Positions 17,046-23,908 of a stretch of 41,611 nucleotides of DNA are shown one piece after another (the stretch's first letter is position 1; the number at the start of each line of letters is the position of its first letter). Location of the stretch: positions 1-41,611 of the forward strand of contig NZ_JADYTS010000020.1 in assembly GCF_021531355.1 (NCBI RefSeq), in the 5' to 3' direction. The translations under genes were made by a program, and so were the position numbers. Source of the stretch: Leyella stercorea. GTDB taxonomy: Bacteria > Bacteroidota > Bacteroidia > Bacteroidales > Bacteroidaceae. The notes under the pieces were generated by a model that saw nothing but the letters and a program-made list of their open reading frames with translations, searched no databases and was not told where the DNA came from.

Positions 17046-18173
17046 TTAGTCGTTCAGCAACATTGGCATCATGAGCATCAGGATTTCCTGATTCTCAGGC
17101 TGCTCTACCGGCACAAACACTCCGGCGCGGCTTGGGTCAGCCAGCTGCACGGTCACCTCGTCGCTGCTCAGATTGTTGAGAATCTCGCATACCGAGTCGC
17201 CCTTGAAGCCGATGTCCATTGTAGTTCCGGCATATTCGCATGCAATGCTCTCCTTGGCGCTTGTTGCGAAGTCGATGTCAGAAGCCTGCAGACGCAGCAG
17301 TCCCTTCTCCAGATGGAAGCGAACCAGACGGCTGCTCTCGCTTGAGAACGGCAATACACGCTTCAGGGCACCGAGCATGGTCTTGCGGTCGGCAGTCAGA
17401 CAGTTGGTGTTGTTGGTAGGAATCACCGAGTTGTAGTTAGGATAGCGACCCTCAATCAGACGGCAGCGGAACTCGCCTCCGTCATACTTGAACTCGCAGC
17501 TGTTGGCAGCAAAGCGCACCACAACGTCGCCCTCGCCCTTGGCAAGTACACCCTTCAGCAACTGTGCCGGCTTCTGCGGCAGGATGAACGATGTAGGCTC
17601 TTCCTCAGCCACAACATTGAGTATGCGGTTGCGCACCAACTTGTGTCCGTCGGTAGCCACAACGGTCAGTCCGTCGGTCTTGAGGTCGAACAGAATACCG
17701 CCCATCACCGGACGAATCTCGTCCTGAGCAGTGGCAAAGAGCGAGCGTGAGACGTTCTCAGCCAAAAGCTGCTGGTTGAGAGTGAGCACAGTAGCGTCGT
17801 CGCTCATGTCGGGCATCACCGGATAGTCGTCGGCTGGCAGGGCAGCCAGGCTGAACGAACCGTTCTGATAGTCGACAACCACCGACAGACTCTGGTCGTC
17901 GATAGTCATCTGAAGCGGCTGCTCGGGCAGCTCCTTCACAGCGTTGAGAATGGTATGATTAGGCAGAGCGAAGCGTCCCTCGCCTGTGCACTCGTCGAGT
18001 TCTATAGTGGCCTGCATCACATTCTCCGAGTCACTTGCAGTGACGGTGAGGGTGTTGTTGGCAACCTCGAAAAGGAAACAGTCCAATATACTTATGGCGT
18101 TCTTGCCACCGATAACCCTAACGAGGGTCTGAAGTCGCGCATTTAGCGTTCCGCTTGATAATGTGAATTGCAT
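17046..18173 (-). CDS. dnaN: DNA polymerase III beta sliding clamp
   Basis: 375 aa, normal length. Three clamp subdomains are recognisable. Typical stretches are FLFEVANNTLTVTASDSEN in domain I, PVMGGILFDLKTDGLTVVATDGHKL in short form at the domain I/II boundary (GGILF, VATDGHKL), and LMPM(M/L)L near the C-terminus. The homodimeric ring tethers DNA polymerase and repair enzymes to DNA. It heads the run of replication, repair and CoA genes. Its promoter has TACCTTTG at 18214-18207, divergent from the DUF3127 gene. Confidence 0.97.
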   Translation of the reverse strand: MQFTLSSGTLNARLQTLVRVIGGKNAISILDCFLFEVANNTLTVTASDSENVMQATIELDECTGEGRFALPNHTILNAVKELPEQPLQMTIDDQSLSVVVDYQNGSFSLAALPADDYPVMPDMSDDATVLTLNQQLLAENVSRSLFATAQDEIRPVMGGILFDLKTDGLTVVATDGHKLVRNRILNVVAEEEPTSFILPQKPAQLLKGVLAKGEGDVVVRFAANSCEFKYDGGEFRCRLIEGRYPNYNSVIPTNNTNCLTADRKTMLGALKRVLPFSSESSRLVRFHLEKGLLRLQASDIDFATSAKESIACEYAGTTMDIGFKGDSVCEILNNLSSDEVTVQLADPSRAGVFVPVEQPENQEILMLMMPMLLND

Positions 18174-18206
18174 TGTTCTTATGTTTTTATATTATTGTTT
18201 TGGCTA

Positions 18207-18214
18207 CAAAGGTA
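18207..18214 (-). promoter_or_regulatory. -7 box of dnaN
   Basis: Plus-strand CAAAGGTA gives TACCTTTG on the minus strand, identical to the tRNA-Arg and DUF3078 gene boxes, 33 nt before the dnaN ATG. A weaker TTG lies about 19 bp upstream (plus-strand CAA at 18234). Confidence 0.6.
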
Positions 18215-18352
18215 ATGAAAATTGCTTAAAAAGCAACACCAAAAATAAAAACTACAACAAAAGTTTTTCTATCTTGAACAATTTTATTAATTTCGCACTC
18301 CGATTAAATATATACTACGCAATTATAACACATTAAATACAATCAAAGACAA

Positions 18353-18766
18353 ATGGAGATTCAAGGAAAAGTTATCGCCGTAATGGAACCGAAAAGCGGT
18401 GTATCAGCACGCGGTGAGTGGAAGGCGCAGGATTACGTCATCGAGACTCACGACGCATATCCAAAGAAGATGGTGTTCAGCGTATTCGGTGCCGACCGCA
18501 TCAGCCGTTTCAACATACAGTTGGGCCAGGAAGTGAACGTATCGTTCGACATCGACGCTCACGAGTACAACGGACGCTGGTTTAACAGCATCCGTGCTTT
18601 CGACGTGCGTCAGGTTGATCCCGCAGCAGTAGGCATGCAGCCCGGCATTGTTCCAGGCGCAGCTTTCGGTCCGGCTCCTGCACAGCCCGCAGCACCCGTT
18701 CAGCCCGCAGCACAGCCTGCAGCACCCGCAGCCGAGCAGAGCTCAGAAGACGATCTGCCCTTCTAA
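18353..18766 (+). CDS. DUF3127 OB-fold-like protein with SSB-type acidic tip
   Basis: 137 aa. Residues 1-88 fit DUF3127 (IQGKVIAVMEPKSGVSARGEW, VFSVFGADRISRFNIQLGQ, VSFDIDAHEYNGRWFNSIRA), a Bacteroidota family predicted to be a short OB-type nucleic-acid binding domain. It is followed by a Pro/Ala/Gln linker (AQPAAPVQPAAQPAAPAAEQ) and the terminus SSEDDLPF. This architecture - OB, flexible linker, DD(L/I)PF tip - is that of single-stranded DNA-binding protein, whose tip recruits repair proteins. The gene is divergent from dnaN and closed by a terminator. A role as an SSB-like hub is inference. A -7-like TAATTTCG is at 18288-18295. Confidence 0.85.
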   Translation: MEIQGKVIAVMEPKSGVSARGEWKAQDYVIETHDAYPKKMVFSVFGADRISRFNIQLGQEVNVSFDIDAHEYNGRWFNSIRAFDVRQVDPAAVGMQPGIVPGAAFGPAPAQPAAPVQPAAQPAAPAAEQSSEDDLPF

Positions 18767-18816
18767 GCCGCCGACCGCATAGCAACGACATTTCGACTAA
18801 ACCAACCAATAAATAC

Positions 18817-18859
18817 AGCCCTCTTGCCTTCAGCATGCTGAAAGACAAGAGGGCTTTTT
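18817..18859. terminator. Rho-independent terminator after the DUF3127 gene
   Basis: Stem AGCCCTCTTG (18817-18826) with CAAGAGGGCT (18846-18855), an inner stem around CAGCATGCTG, and a T run at 18855-18859. It also marks the left edge of the AT-rich island. Confidence 0.85.
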
Positions 18860-18887
18860 CGTGTTTAAGAAGCAATGAAAAGCTCTA

Positions 18888-19619
18888 TTAAATAGACTCT
18901 TTAGGCATTTTCTGTACCACTTGTCCTTCAAGTAATTTTCCATTTTTCGCCTTACTTCTTTTAATGCCATCACTTCCCCATGTTCCCCACTGTTTGAAGA
19001 AAAACGCAGCATTTTGGTTTTCCACTTGATTACGTATATTTATAGCCCATTCCGCTTGCATCGGCCTTGCTTTTGGACCACTCTCACCACCAACGATAAC
19101 CCAATCAATGCCATCAAGACACATTTCGCCTAAGTCTTCGAGAAGAGGTTCACAGGAAAGGAACTTAACAGAAGCTCTGAGTTTGCGTAGATAATCAATT
19201 CTAAACATGGTGTCTTTACATTCCACCGTCACTCCCAACCATACATTTTTAGGTATCTCTCTACTCTGAAAATATTCAGCCATACGTTCAGCTCTTTTTG
19301 TCAGAATTTGATATCGGTGTTGAGGGGTTTTATTTATTGTTTCAAATATCTTGTCAACAAACACATAAGGCACTTCTTCATGAAAGATATCACTCATTGA
19401 ACATACAAACACATTATGTCCTTTTTTCCAATGAAGAGGCTCTTCCAAATCATCATCATGCAATGTCAGGCTGAATCCATTTCGGTATTTTGCAAGCCCC
19501 ATGTTCTTTATACGATTCGCCATCACTTCTGCATAGCAATGTGCGCAACCAGCCGATTTCTTAGTACATCCTGTTATTGGATTCCAAGTTTTATCGGTCC
19601 ATTCTATTTTTGTTGACAT
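18888..19619 (-). CDS. DUF5131 (Gp37/Gp68-like) three-Cys protein, TcmP partner
   Basis: 243 aa. The N-terminus has IEWTDKTWNPITGC and the three-cysteine cluster C18-x6-C25-x2-C28 followed by YAE, as in radical-SAM-like iron-sulfur proteins. Later motifs are VFVCSMSDIFHEEVP, ILTKRAER, WLGVTVE, FLSCEPLLE, DWVIVGGESG and FFFKQWG, all diagnostic of the phage Gp37/Gp68 (DUF5131) family. The family is known to co-occur with TcmP, which lies 4 bp upstream here. No target substrate has been established to my knowledge; an Fe-S-dependent modification of nucleic acid is plausible. It is the last gene of the island's minus-strand series. Confidence 0.9.
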   Translation of the reverse strand: MSTKIEWTDKTWNPITGCTKKSAGCAHCYAEVMANRIKNMGLAKYRNGFSLTLHDDDLEEPLHWKKGHNVFVCSMSDIFHEEVPYVFVDKIFETINKTPQHRYQILTKRAERMAEYFQSREIPKNVWLGVTVECKDTMFRIDYLRKLRASVKFLSCEPLLEDLGEMCLDGIDWVIVGGESGPKARPMQAEWAINIRNQVENQNAAFFFKQWGTWGSDGIKRSKAKNGKLLEGQVVQKMPKESI

Positions 19620-19623
19620 ATTA

Positions 19624-20568
19624 TTACGATTTCTTTTTGATTATTTGTTGTGCTATATTAACAGCTGTTTGATTATTTGAAGCAAACACAAAATGGAAGA
19701 TTGGGACTCCACGATTGTTTGTCAAAACAAGAGGCGACTCGGTCACATATTTAAATTCTTTTTTCAAACGCTCAACATACAATTCGGCTATTTTCTGTAT
19801 TGGATTCTTTACTTTCTCTATCAATTCAACTTCTCCAAACAAAGTGTTTTCTGTTCGCTTTTTATAAAAGAAGTCTGATATCTCATCCTTGGTCATTCCG
19901 AAAAACGATTTCAGCTTATCTATATGTTTTAAGCTACCATCACGCTCAAGTAAGCGGTTTATTATTACTCCAGTTGGTACTAATATCCACAAGTCTATTG
20001 ATGCATTCTTTAAACTTTCTATCGTACTCCAGTTTATACTCATACCAAAAGGATCCAACAATACAAGCCCTTTCCACTTTCTCCATTCTTTCGCCATATG
20101 CTGACCCATCATTTGAGTTATATCATTGGCATCTTTATTACGAAACTCAAAACGGACTCCATCAGGATCATACGGTGAGAGTCTTTCTTTCAATTTATTG
20201 TTTGACTCTTTATCCAAATCAACAAAATAGTATTTGTCAAAGCCTTCAATATCTAAAGACACCACACGTTCAGCAGCACCTTTATAAACACCTAACTGTT
20301 CCTCCGTAATAGTTTCGTCTTCAAAAAGTTTATACAATGTGGCATCTTCGCCAATATCATCATTACGAGTACCACTTCCTGCAAAACCATCAAAATACAA
20401 TAGTTTCCAATTATATTTATGCCTATATTTGTTCATTATTGTCAAATAGGCCCTCACGTATTTCTCGAAAGCATCTAATTTTTCATCAGTCCAGCGACCA
20501 CCCCATAATAGTTTTGGTTCTGAGACGATTTCTGTATCTTGTGGTATATTATATTTTTCCATAATCAT
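19624..20568 (-). CDS. tcmP: Three-Cys-motif partner protein TcmP
   Basis: 314 aa. Residues near 20 read LLWGGRWTDEKLDAFEKYV, then LLYFDGFAGSGTR (residues 57-68), a SAM-dependent-methyltransferase-like motif I. Later VLLDPFGMSINW resembles the catalytic loop region of DNA methylases without a proper DPPY. This fits TcmP, the obligate neighbour of three-Cys DUF5131 proteins. The pair is found among mobile and defence genes; the reaction is unknown. Start could be M1 or M3 (MIMEK). A -7 box (TATTTTTG, plus-strand 20611-20618) and a pair of dyads at 20658-20713 lie upstream, so the pair may be transcribed independently of the methylase gene. Confidence 0.85.
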   Translation of the reverse strand: MIMEKYNIPQDTEIVSEPKLLWGGRWTDEKLDAFEKYVRAYLTIMNKYRHKYNWKLLYFDGFAGSGTRNDDIGEDATLYKLFEDETITEEQLGVYKGAAERVVSLDIEGFDKYYFVDLDKESNNKLKERLSPYDPDGVRFEFRNKDANDITQMMGQHMAKEWRKWKGLVLLDPFGMSINWSTIESLKNASIDLWILVPTGVIINRLLERDGSLKHIDKLKSFFGMTKDEISDFFYKKRTENTLFGEVELIEKVKNPIQKIAELYVERLKKEFKYVTESPLVLTNNRGVPIFHFVFASNNQTAVNIAQQIIKKKS

Positions 20569-20610
20569 CTTATTTTTAATTTACACCAACGTATTTATCA
20601 AAAGGCATGG

Positions 20611-20618
20611 CAAAAATA
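20611..20618 (-). promoter_or_regulatory. -7 box of tcmP
   Basis: Plus-strand CAAAAATA reads TATTTTTG on the minus strand, 42 nt before the first ATG. No strong -33 box. Confidence 0.4.
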
Positions 20619-20657
20619 CAAATAAAAATCGAGAAAAATACATCCTTTATCTACGAA

Positions 20658-20713
20658 ATCGTTCATTGCGAATGAACGATTTTATAGATGATCATTCATT
20701 CTCAATGAACGAT
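20658..20713. promoter_or_regulatory. Two tandem near-palindromes upstream of tcmP
   Basis: ATCGTTCATT-GCG-AATGAACGAT (20658-20680) is a perfect 10-bp dyad. ATCATTCATT-CTC-AATGAACGAT (20691-20713) repeats it with one mismatch, exactly 33 bp further on, about three helical turns. No U run follows on the minus strand, so a repressor or activator binding pair is more likely than a terminator. Confidence 0.6.
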
Positions 20714-20718
20714 TCTGC

Positions 20719-21600
20719 TTAAAATGGCATTTGTATGCACTCGCTGTCGTTAACGTTCACCACATTGCAATCTTGCAGAGCTTGCAAGTCGTCAATATGC
20801 TTGACGAGCCGGTCGTAGCTTGTCAGGTTTTCTATTTCCTCTCGCCGTGCCATGCTTAGTCGGCAGAACTTCTCTTCCTGCTCCAGTCCTGCAAATCGTC
20901 TGCCACACAAGTTGGCTGCAATGCCTGTTGTAGAGCTTCCGCTGAAAGGGTCGAGTATCCAATCGCCTTGATTGGTTGACGCAAGTATCATACGCACGAG
21001 CAGACGCAAGGGCTTTTGCGTAGGATGTTTGCCACAAGTCTTTTCCCAAGTGCCTATTGCCGGCATACGCCATACGTCAGTCATTTGCTTGCCGTCGTTC
21101 AGTTCTTTCATCAGGCCATAGTTGAACTTATGAGCAACCTTCTGCTTCTTTCGTGCCCAGATTACAAATTCCGTAGAATACGTGAAGAAGCGACACGATA
21201 TATTGGCAGGAGGATTCGTCTTCTGCCATGTTATCACGTTCAAAATCTTATAGCCAAGAGTAGTCAGACAGTTAGCCACAGAAAAGATATTGTGATATGT
21301 TCCGCTAATCCATATCGTGCCATTGTCTTTCAACTTGTCACGACACAGTCGCAGCCACTCCATATTGAAATTCATCATATCCTCCTGCGACTTGCCCTTA
21401 TCCCAATCACCCTTGTCTACACATACTACTTTTCCGCTCTGCAATGATATTCCTCCATTGGATAGAAAATAAGGAGGGTCGGCAAATATCATGTCGAACT
21501 TGAAATCAAACTCTTTGAGGAGTTTGAAGCAATCGCCATGAGCAAGAACAAAGTCATTTGTCTTCGATTGATAATATGTTTTCGGTTTCTGATATTCCAT
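20719..21600 (-). CDS. DpnA-like N6-adenine DNA methyltransferase (GATC type)
   Basis: 293 aa from ATG 21600. Beta-class amino-methyltransferase: catalytic DPPYFLSNGG at residues 41-50 precedes SAM motif DPFSGSSTTG near 217. The stretches VDKGDWDKGKS, NITWQKTNP-like VITWQKTNP, LMKELNDGKQM and GKHPTQKP match my memory of M2.DpnII (DpnA), which methylates adenine in GATC, including single-stranded DNA. The frame is open 29 codons further upstream, but a -7 box at 21610-21617 and the MEYQKPK-type start favour 21600. A C-terminal tail of about 35 residues (ending CIQMPF) is extra. GATC specificity is inferred from homology. Confidence 0.88.
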   Translation of the reverse strand: MEYQKPKTYYQSKTNDFVLAHGDCFKLLKEFDFKFDMIFADPPYFLSNGGISLQSGKVVCVDKGDWDKGKSQEDMMNFNMEWLRLCRDKLKDNGTIWISGTYHNIFSVANCLTTLGYKILNVITWQKTNPPANISCRFFTYSTEFVIWARKKQKVAHKFNYGLMKELNDGKQMTDVWRMPAIGTWEKTCGKHPTQKPLRLLVRMILASTNQGDWILDPFSGSSTTGIAANLCGRRFAGLEQEEKFCRLSMARREEIENLTSYDRLVKHIDDLQALQDCNVVNVNDSECIQMPF

Positions 21601-21609
21601 ATTCGGGCA

Positions 21610-21680
21610 CAAAAGTATATCAAAAAACTTAAGCGAACCCGAAAAGATCAATCTTTGACTTTTGTGATCAAAAATGATCA
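21610..21680 (-). promoter_or_regulatory. GATC-bearing promoter of the DpnA-like gene
   Basis: On the minus strand TACTTTTG (21617-21610) lies 9 nt before the ATG, giving a very short leader. Upstream are GATC sites at 21646-21649, 21666-21669 and 21676-21679, spaced 20 and 10 bp. The segment 21669-21598 aligns without gaps to the dpnD-like promoter (43 of 72 positions by hand count). Confidence 0.6.
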
Positions 21681-21824
21681 TTATCAATCAGTTACAAATG
21701 TTTACGCATCAGATGTATAGCGCCTTTTACCAATATTTTGCTATGTTAATTATTGATCATACGAATCAGATAAAACCATCATTCTTCTGCAACTTACACA
21801 TAAGTTCATATTGCTGCAAAATAC

Positions 21825-22883
21825 TCAATCATTTATTTTTTCATATCTTCGACATGTCTTTGCACATTCTGGCGGTGTTTTCTTTGGAACACCATTACTC
21901 TCCCATGCACCACAATAGGCATAACCATCACGATTGGCCCACTTGAGGTTTATCTGACAATTAAAACACGAGCGTTCTGAAGTATCTTCCGAACTTTCAT
22001 GTTCGTCTTGAACTTTAACTGTTGAGAGTTGTTCTTTTAATATTCGTTTACGTCGCTCAACCACCGCTTGCTCAGCAGCAGCATATTCCATAGCTTTACA
22101 TTCCAGTCTTACTTTATCTTCTTCTCTACGTTTCTGCAAATTAAAAGAATAGAGGTTTGTCTTACACAGACGATATGTCGTGCCATTGTTCTCAATTACC
22201 AAAGGAGAATATGATAACTTTCCTTTCGTCACAGCAGCACAATTGTAGTATAATTCACATTTATCACATTCAGCCACTTCTACCACTCGTACATTCTTAT
22301 TGGCTTTCGCATACCTCTCCTCTATCTTATTGAAATCATCATAATTGTTTAACCATTTCTTTTCTTCTATTGAAGAAAGAAGGAATTTTTCTAAGGTTTC
22401 AAGCTTCTGATTACGCAAATCTATCTCAATACAGTTAAGGTTCTTATAATCAATTGCCTTCTTGTGCTGCACTTTATAATCGAAAACGAACTCTATCAGA
22501 TATTGTTTGTTATCTTTAGTGGTAGCTATAACATCTGGCTGCTTGTCCTCACGGTCATAACGGCTATCTACTTTTACTGTTTCAAACTCTAAGTCTTTCT
22601 CAGGAAATATATCATAGTATGATGGAGCATGAATACGCTTATGTGTCTGAACAATTTGCTCTGCCAACTTGTAGAGTATCACCATATAACATATTTTCAG
22701 ATTGGCACCACGATTATCGCTATGATGAGCAAAACCATGTTCCCTCACATCTCCATGACGAGCCATCAGTCGCTCATGACAATACGGACACACACAATTA
22801 CACTGAAGACCTCTTGGCACAGTATCTACATGTACCATTTTACCTTCAGAATTCTCAGCCCAAGAAAAAACAAAACTACACAT
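21825..22883 (-). CDS. CoiA-like nuclease-domain protein
   Basis: 352 aa. The N-terminal zinc-finger-like part has CVCPYCHERLMARHGDVREH then FAHHS, as in competence CoiA family proteins. Residues about 110-150 carry the restriction-like nuclease core: QPDVIA followed by KQYLIEFVFDYKV, giving the D...ExV arrangement of this family, and CIEIDL. Two further cysteine clusters, CDKCELYYNC mid-protein and CFNCQ...CGAW...CAKTC at the C-terminus, suggest more metal binding. CoiA-type nucleases are linked to recombination or defence in accessory loci. Here it lies 25 bp after the 302-aa gene. It could process DNA cut or marked by the neighbouring restriction enzymes, but this is inference. Confidence 0.7.
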   Translation of the reverse strand: MCSFVFSWAENSEGKMVHVDTVPRGLQCNCVCPYCHERLMARHGDVREHGFAHHSDNRGANLKICYMVILYKLAEQIVQTHKRIHAPSYYDIFPEKDLEFETVKVDSRYDREDKQPDVIATTKDNKQYLIEFVFDYKVQHKKAIDYKNLNCIEIDLRNQKLETLEKFLLSSIEEKKWLNNYDDFNKIEERYAKANKNVRVVEVAECDKCELYYNCAAVTKGKLSYSPLVIENNGTTYRLCKTNLYSFNLQKRREEDKVRLECKAMEYAAAEQAVVERRKRILKEQLSTVKVQDEHESSEDTSERSCFNCQINLKWANRDGYAYCGAWESNGVPKKTPPECAKTCRRYEKIND

Positions 22884-22908
22884 ATAGTTTGAGATTTATT
22901 GCTTTTAA

Positions 22909-23817
22909 TTAGTTCACATAACACACTTGTATATATTTCTTTTCCATTTCTGGTAAATTATCATATATATCTTTTGCTCCAATAATATTATCACAAAAAT
23001 CAACCGCCACAACAGAAGCTAACCTAGAGGCTATTGTTAATAATATTTCCAGAAATTTAATATCGTCGTTTGAATTAAACATCTGTCCAAACTGTAAAAC
23101 ACCCAGGAAAGAAGGATGGCCATGTATAGATAAAAATCTATATAAAGGCATTAGAGAATTGCCCACCAAACCTTCTGTTCCCTGTTCAAACCTAATACTA
23201 TCAAAAGAAATTATCTTAGATTTATTATCTTTTTTAAACTTATATCCTTTTATGTCAACACTATTACTTGAAATGACCTTTCTTAATTGTTGCATAATTG
23301 ATTCGGAGATTTCTAATTTAGAAGCCAATGTAAGAATTCTTGTTTTTATTTCATCAATTTGTTCCTTTTCATTTTTTTCTTTTACTCTATATCGACCTGG
23401 TACATATTGTAAATTTTGACGATTGTTAAACCCTCTTATTTTCCAAATATTAAAAACAAGTTCTCTTTCTAATATCGAATTTTGTTCTGCATAAATATTA
23501 TGAAATACAAAAGTAGCTTCATAGAGACTTCTTAAAACTGACATCATGGAAGGTATATCCAATACTTTTGTAGGCAAGTTATCAGGAATCAATTTGATTC
23601 CTTCACACATAGATACCAATGTACGAATTTTACAAATAATAATTTGAAGTATACATTGTGAAACGGATTCAACCTCGGATATGTCTTTGTTATCATAACA
23701 TATTCGCCAATTATAAAACAAATGAAACAATCCGTCACCTAAACTAGACAAAACATCTTTCATTATTATATTTTGCCCATCGATACCAATATTGTCCAAA
23801 TACTGTTGTATATCCAT
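22909..23817 (-). CDS. Unknown 302-aa helical protein in restriction operon
   Basis: 302 aa, predominantly helical, no signal peptide and no clear catalytic motif. Two segments, SVLRSLYEATFVFHNIYAE near residue 92 and LYRFLSIHGHPSFLGVLQFG near 230, resemble the conserved blocks (RxLxE and LSxxxHPS) of DUF5677-type proteins, some of which occur in defence loci. The similarity is weak. The gene lies between the C5 methylase and the CoiA-like gene; a hairpin occupies the 91-bp gap upstream, so its expression may be lowered relative to the methylase. AT content is among the highest of the window, consistent with horizontal gain. Confidence 0.7.
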   Translation of the reverse strand: MDIQQYLDNIGIDGQNIIMKDVLSSLGDGLFHLFYNWRICYDNKDISEVESVSQCILQIIICKIRTLVSMCEGIKLIPDNLPTKVLDIPSMMSVLRSLYEATFVFHNIYAEQNSILERELVFNIWKIRGFNNRQNLQYVPGRYRVKEKNEKEQIDEIKTRILTLASKLEISESIMQQLRKVISSNSVDIKGYKFKKDNKSKIISFDSIRFEQGTEGLVGNSLMPLYRFLSIHGHPSFLGVLQFGQMFNSNDDIKFLEILLTIASRLASVVAVDFCDNIIGAKDIYDNLPEMEKKYIQVCYVN

Positions 23818-23848
23818 AATTAATCTAATTTTATTAAGCCTTTAGAAT

Positions 23849-23884
23849 AAGCCATGAGCGAGATTCTTTTCTCGCTCATAGCTT
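23849..23884 (-). terminator. Hairpin after the C5-methyltransferase gene
   Basis: A 15-bp stem (23849-23863 with 23870-23884, one wobble) around a 6-nt loop. The U tract is poor in the minus direction, so partial termination, attenuation or transcript stabilisation is more likely than full stop. Confidence 0.5.
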
Positions 23885-23908
23885 TGTTATATTTTTACAC
23901 ACTATATA

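Noticed and set aside
23849..23884. Operator of the C5 methylase operon
   Set aside because: The hairpin lies after the methylase stop, not upstream of the operon, so an RNA-level role is more likely.
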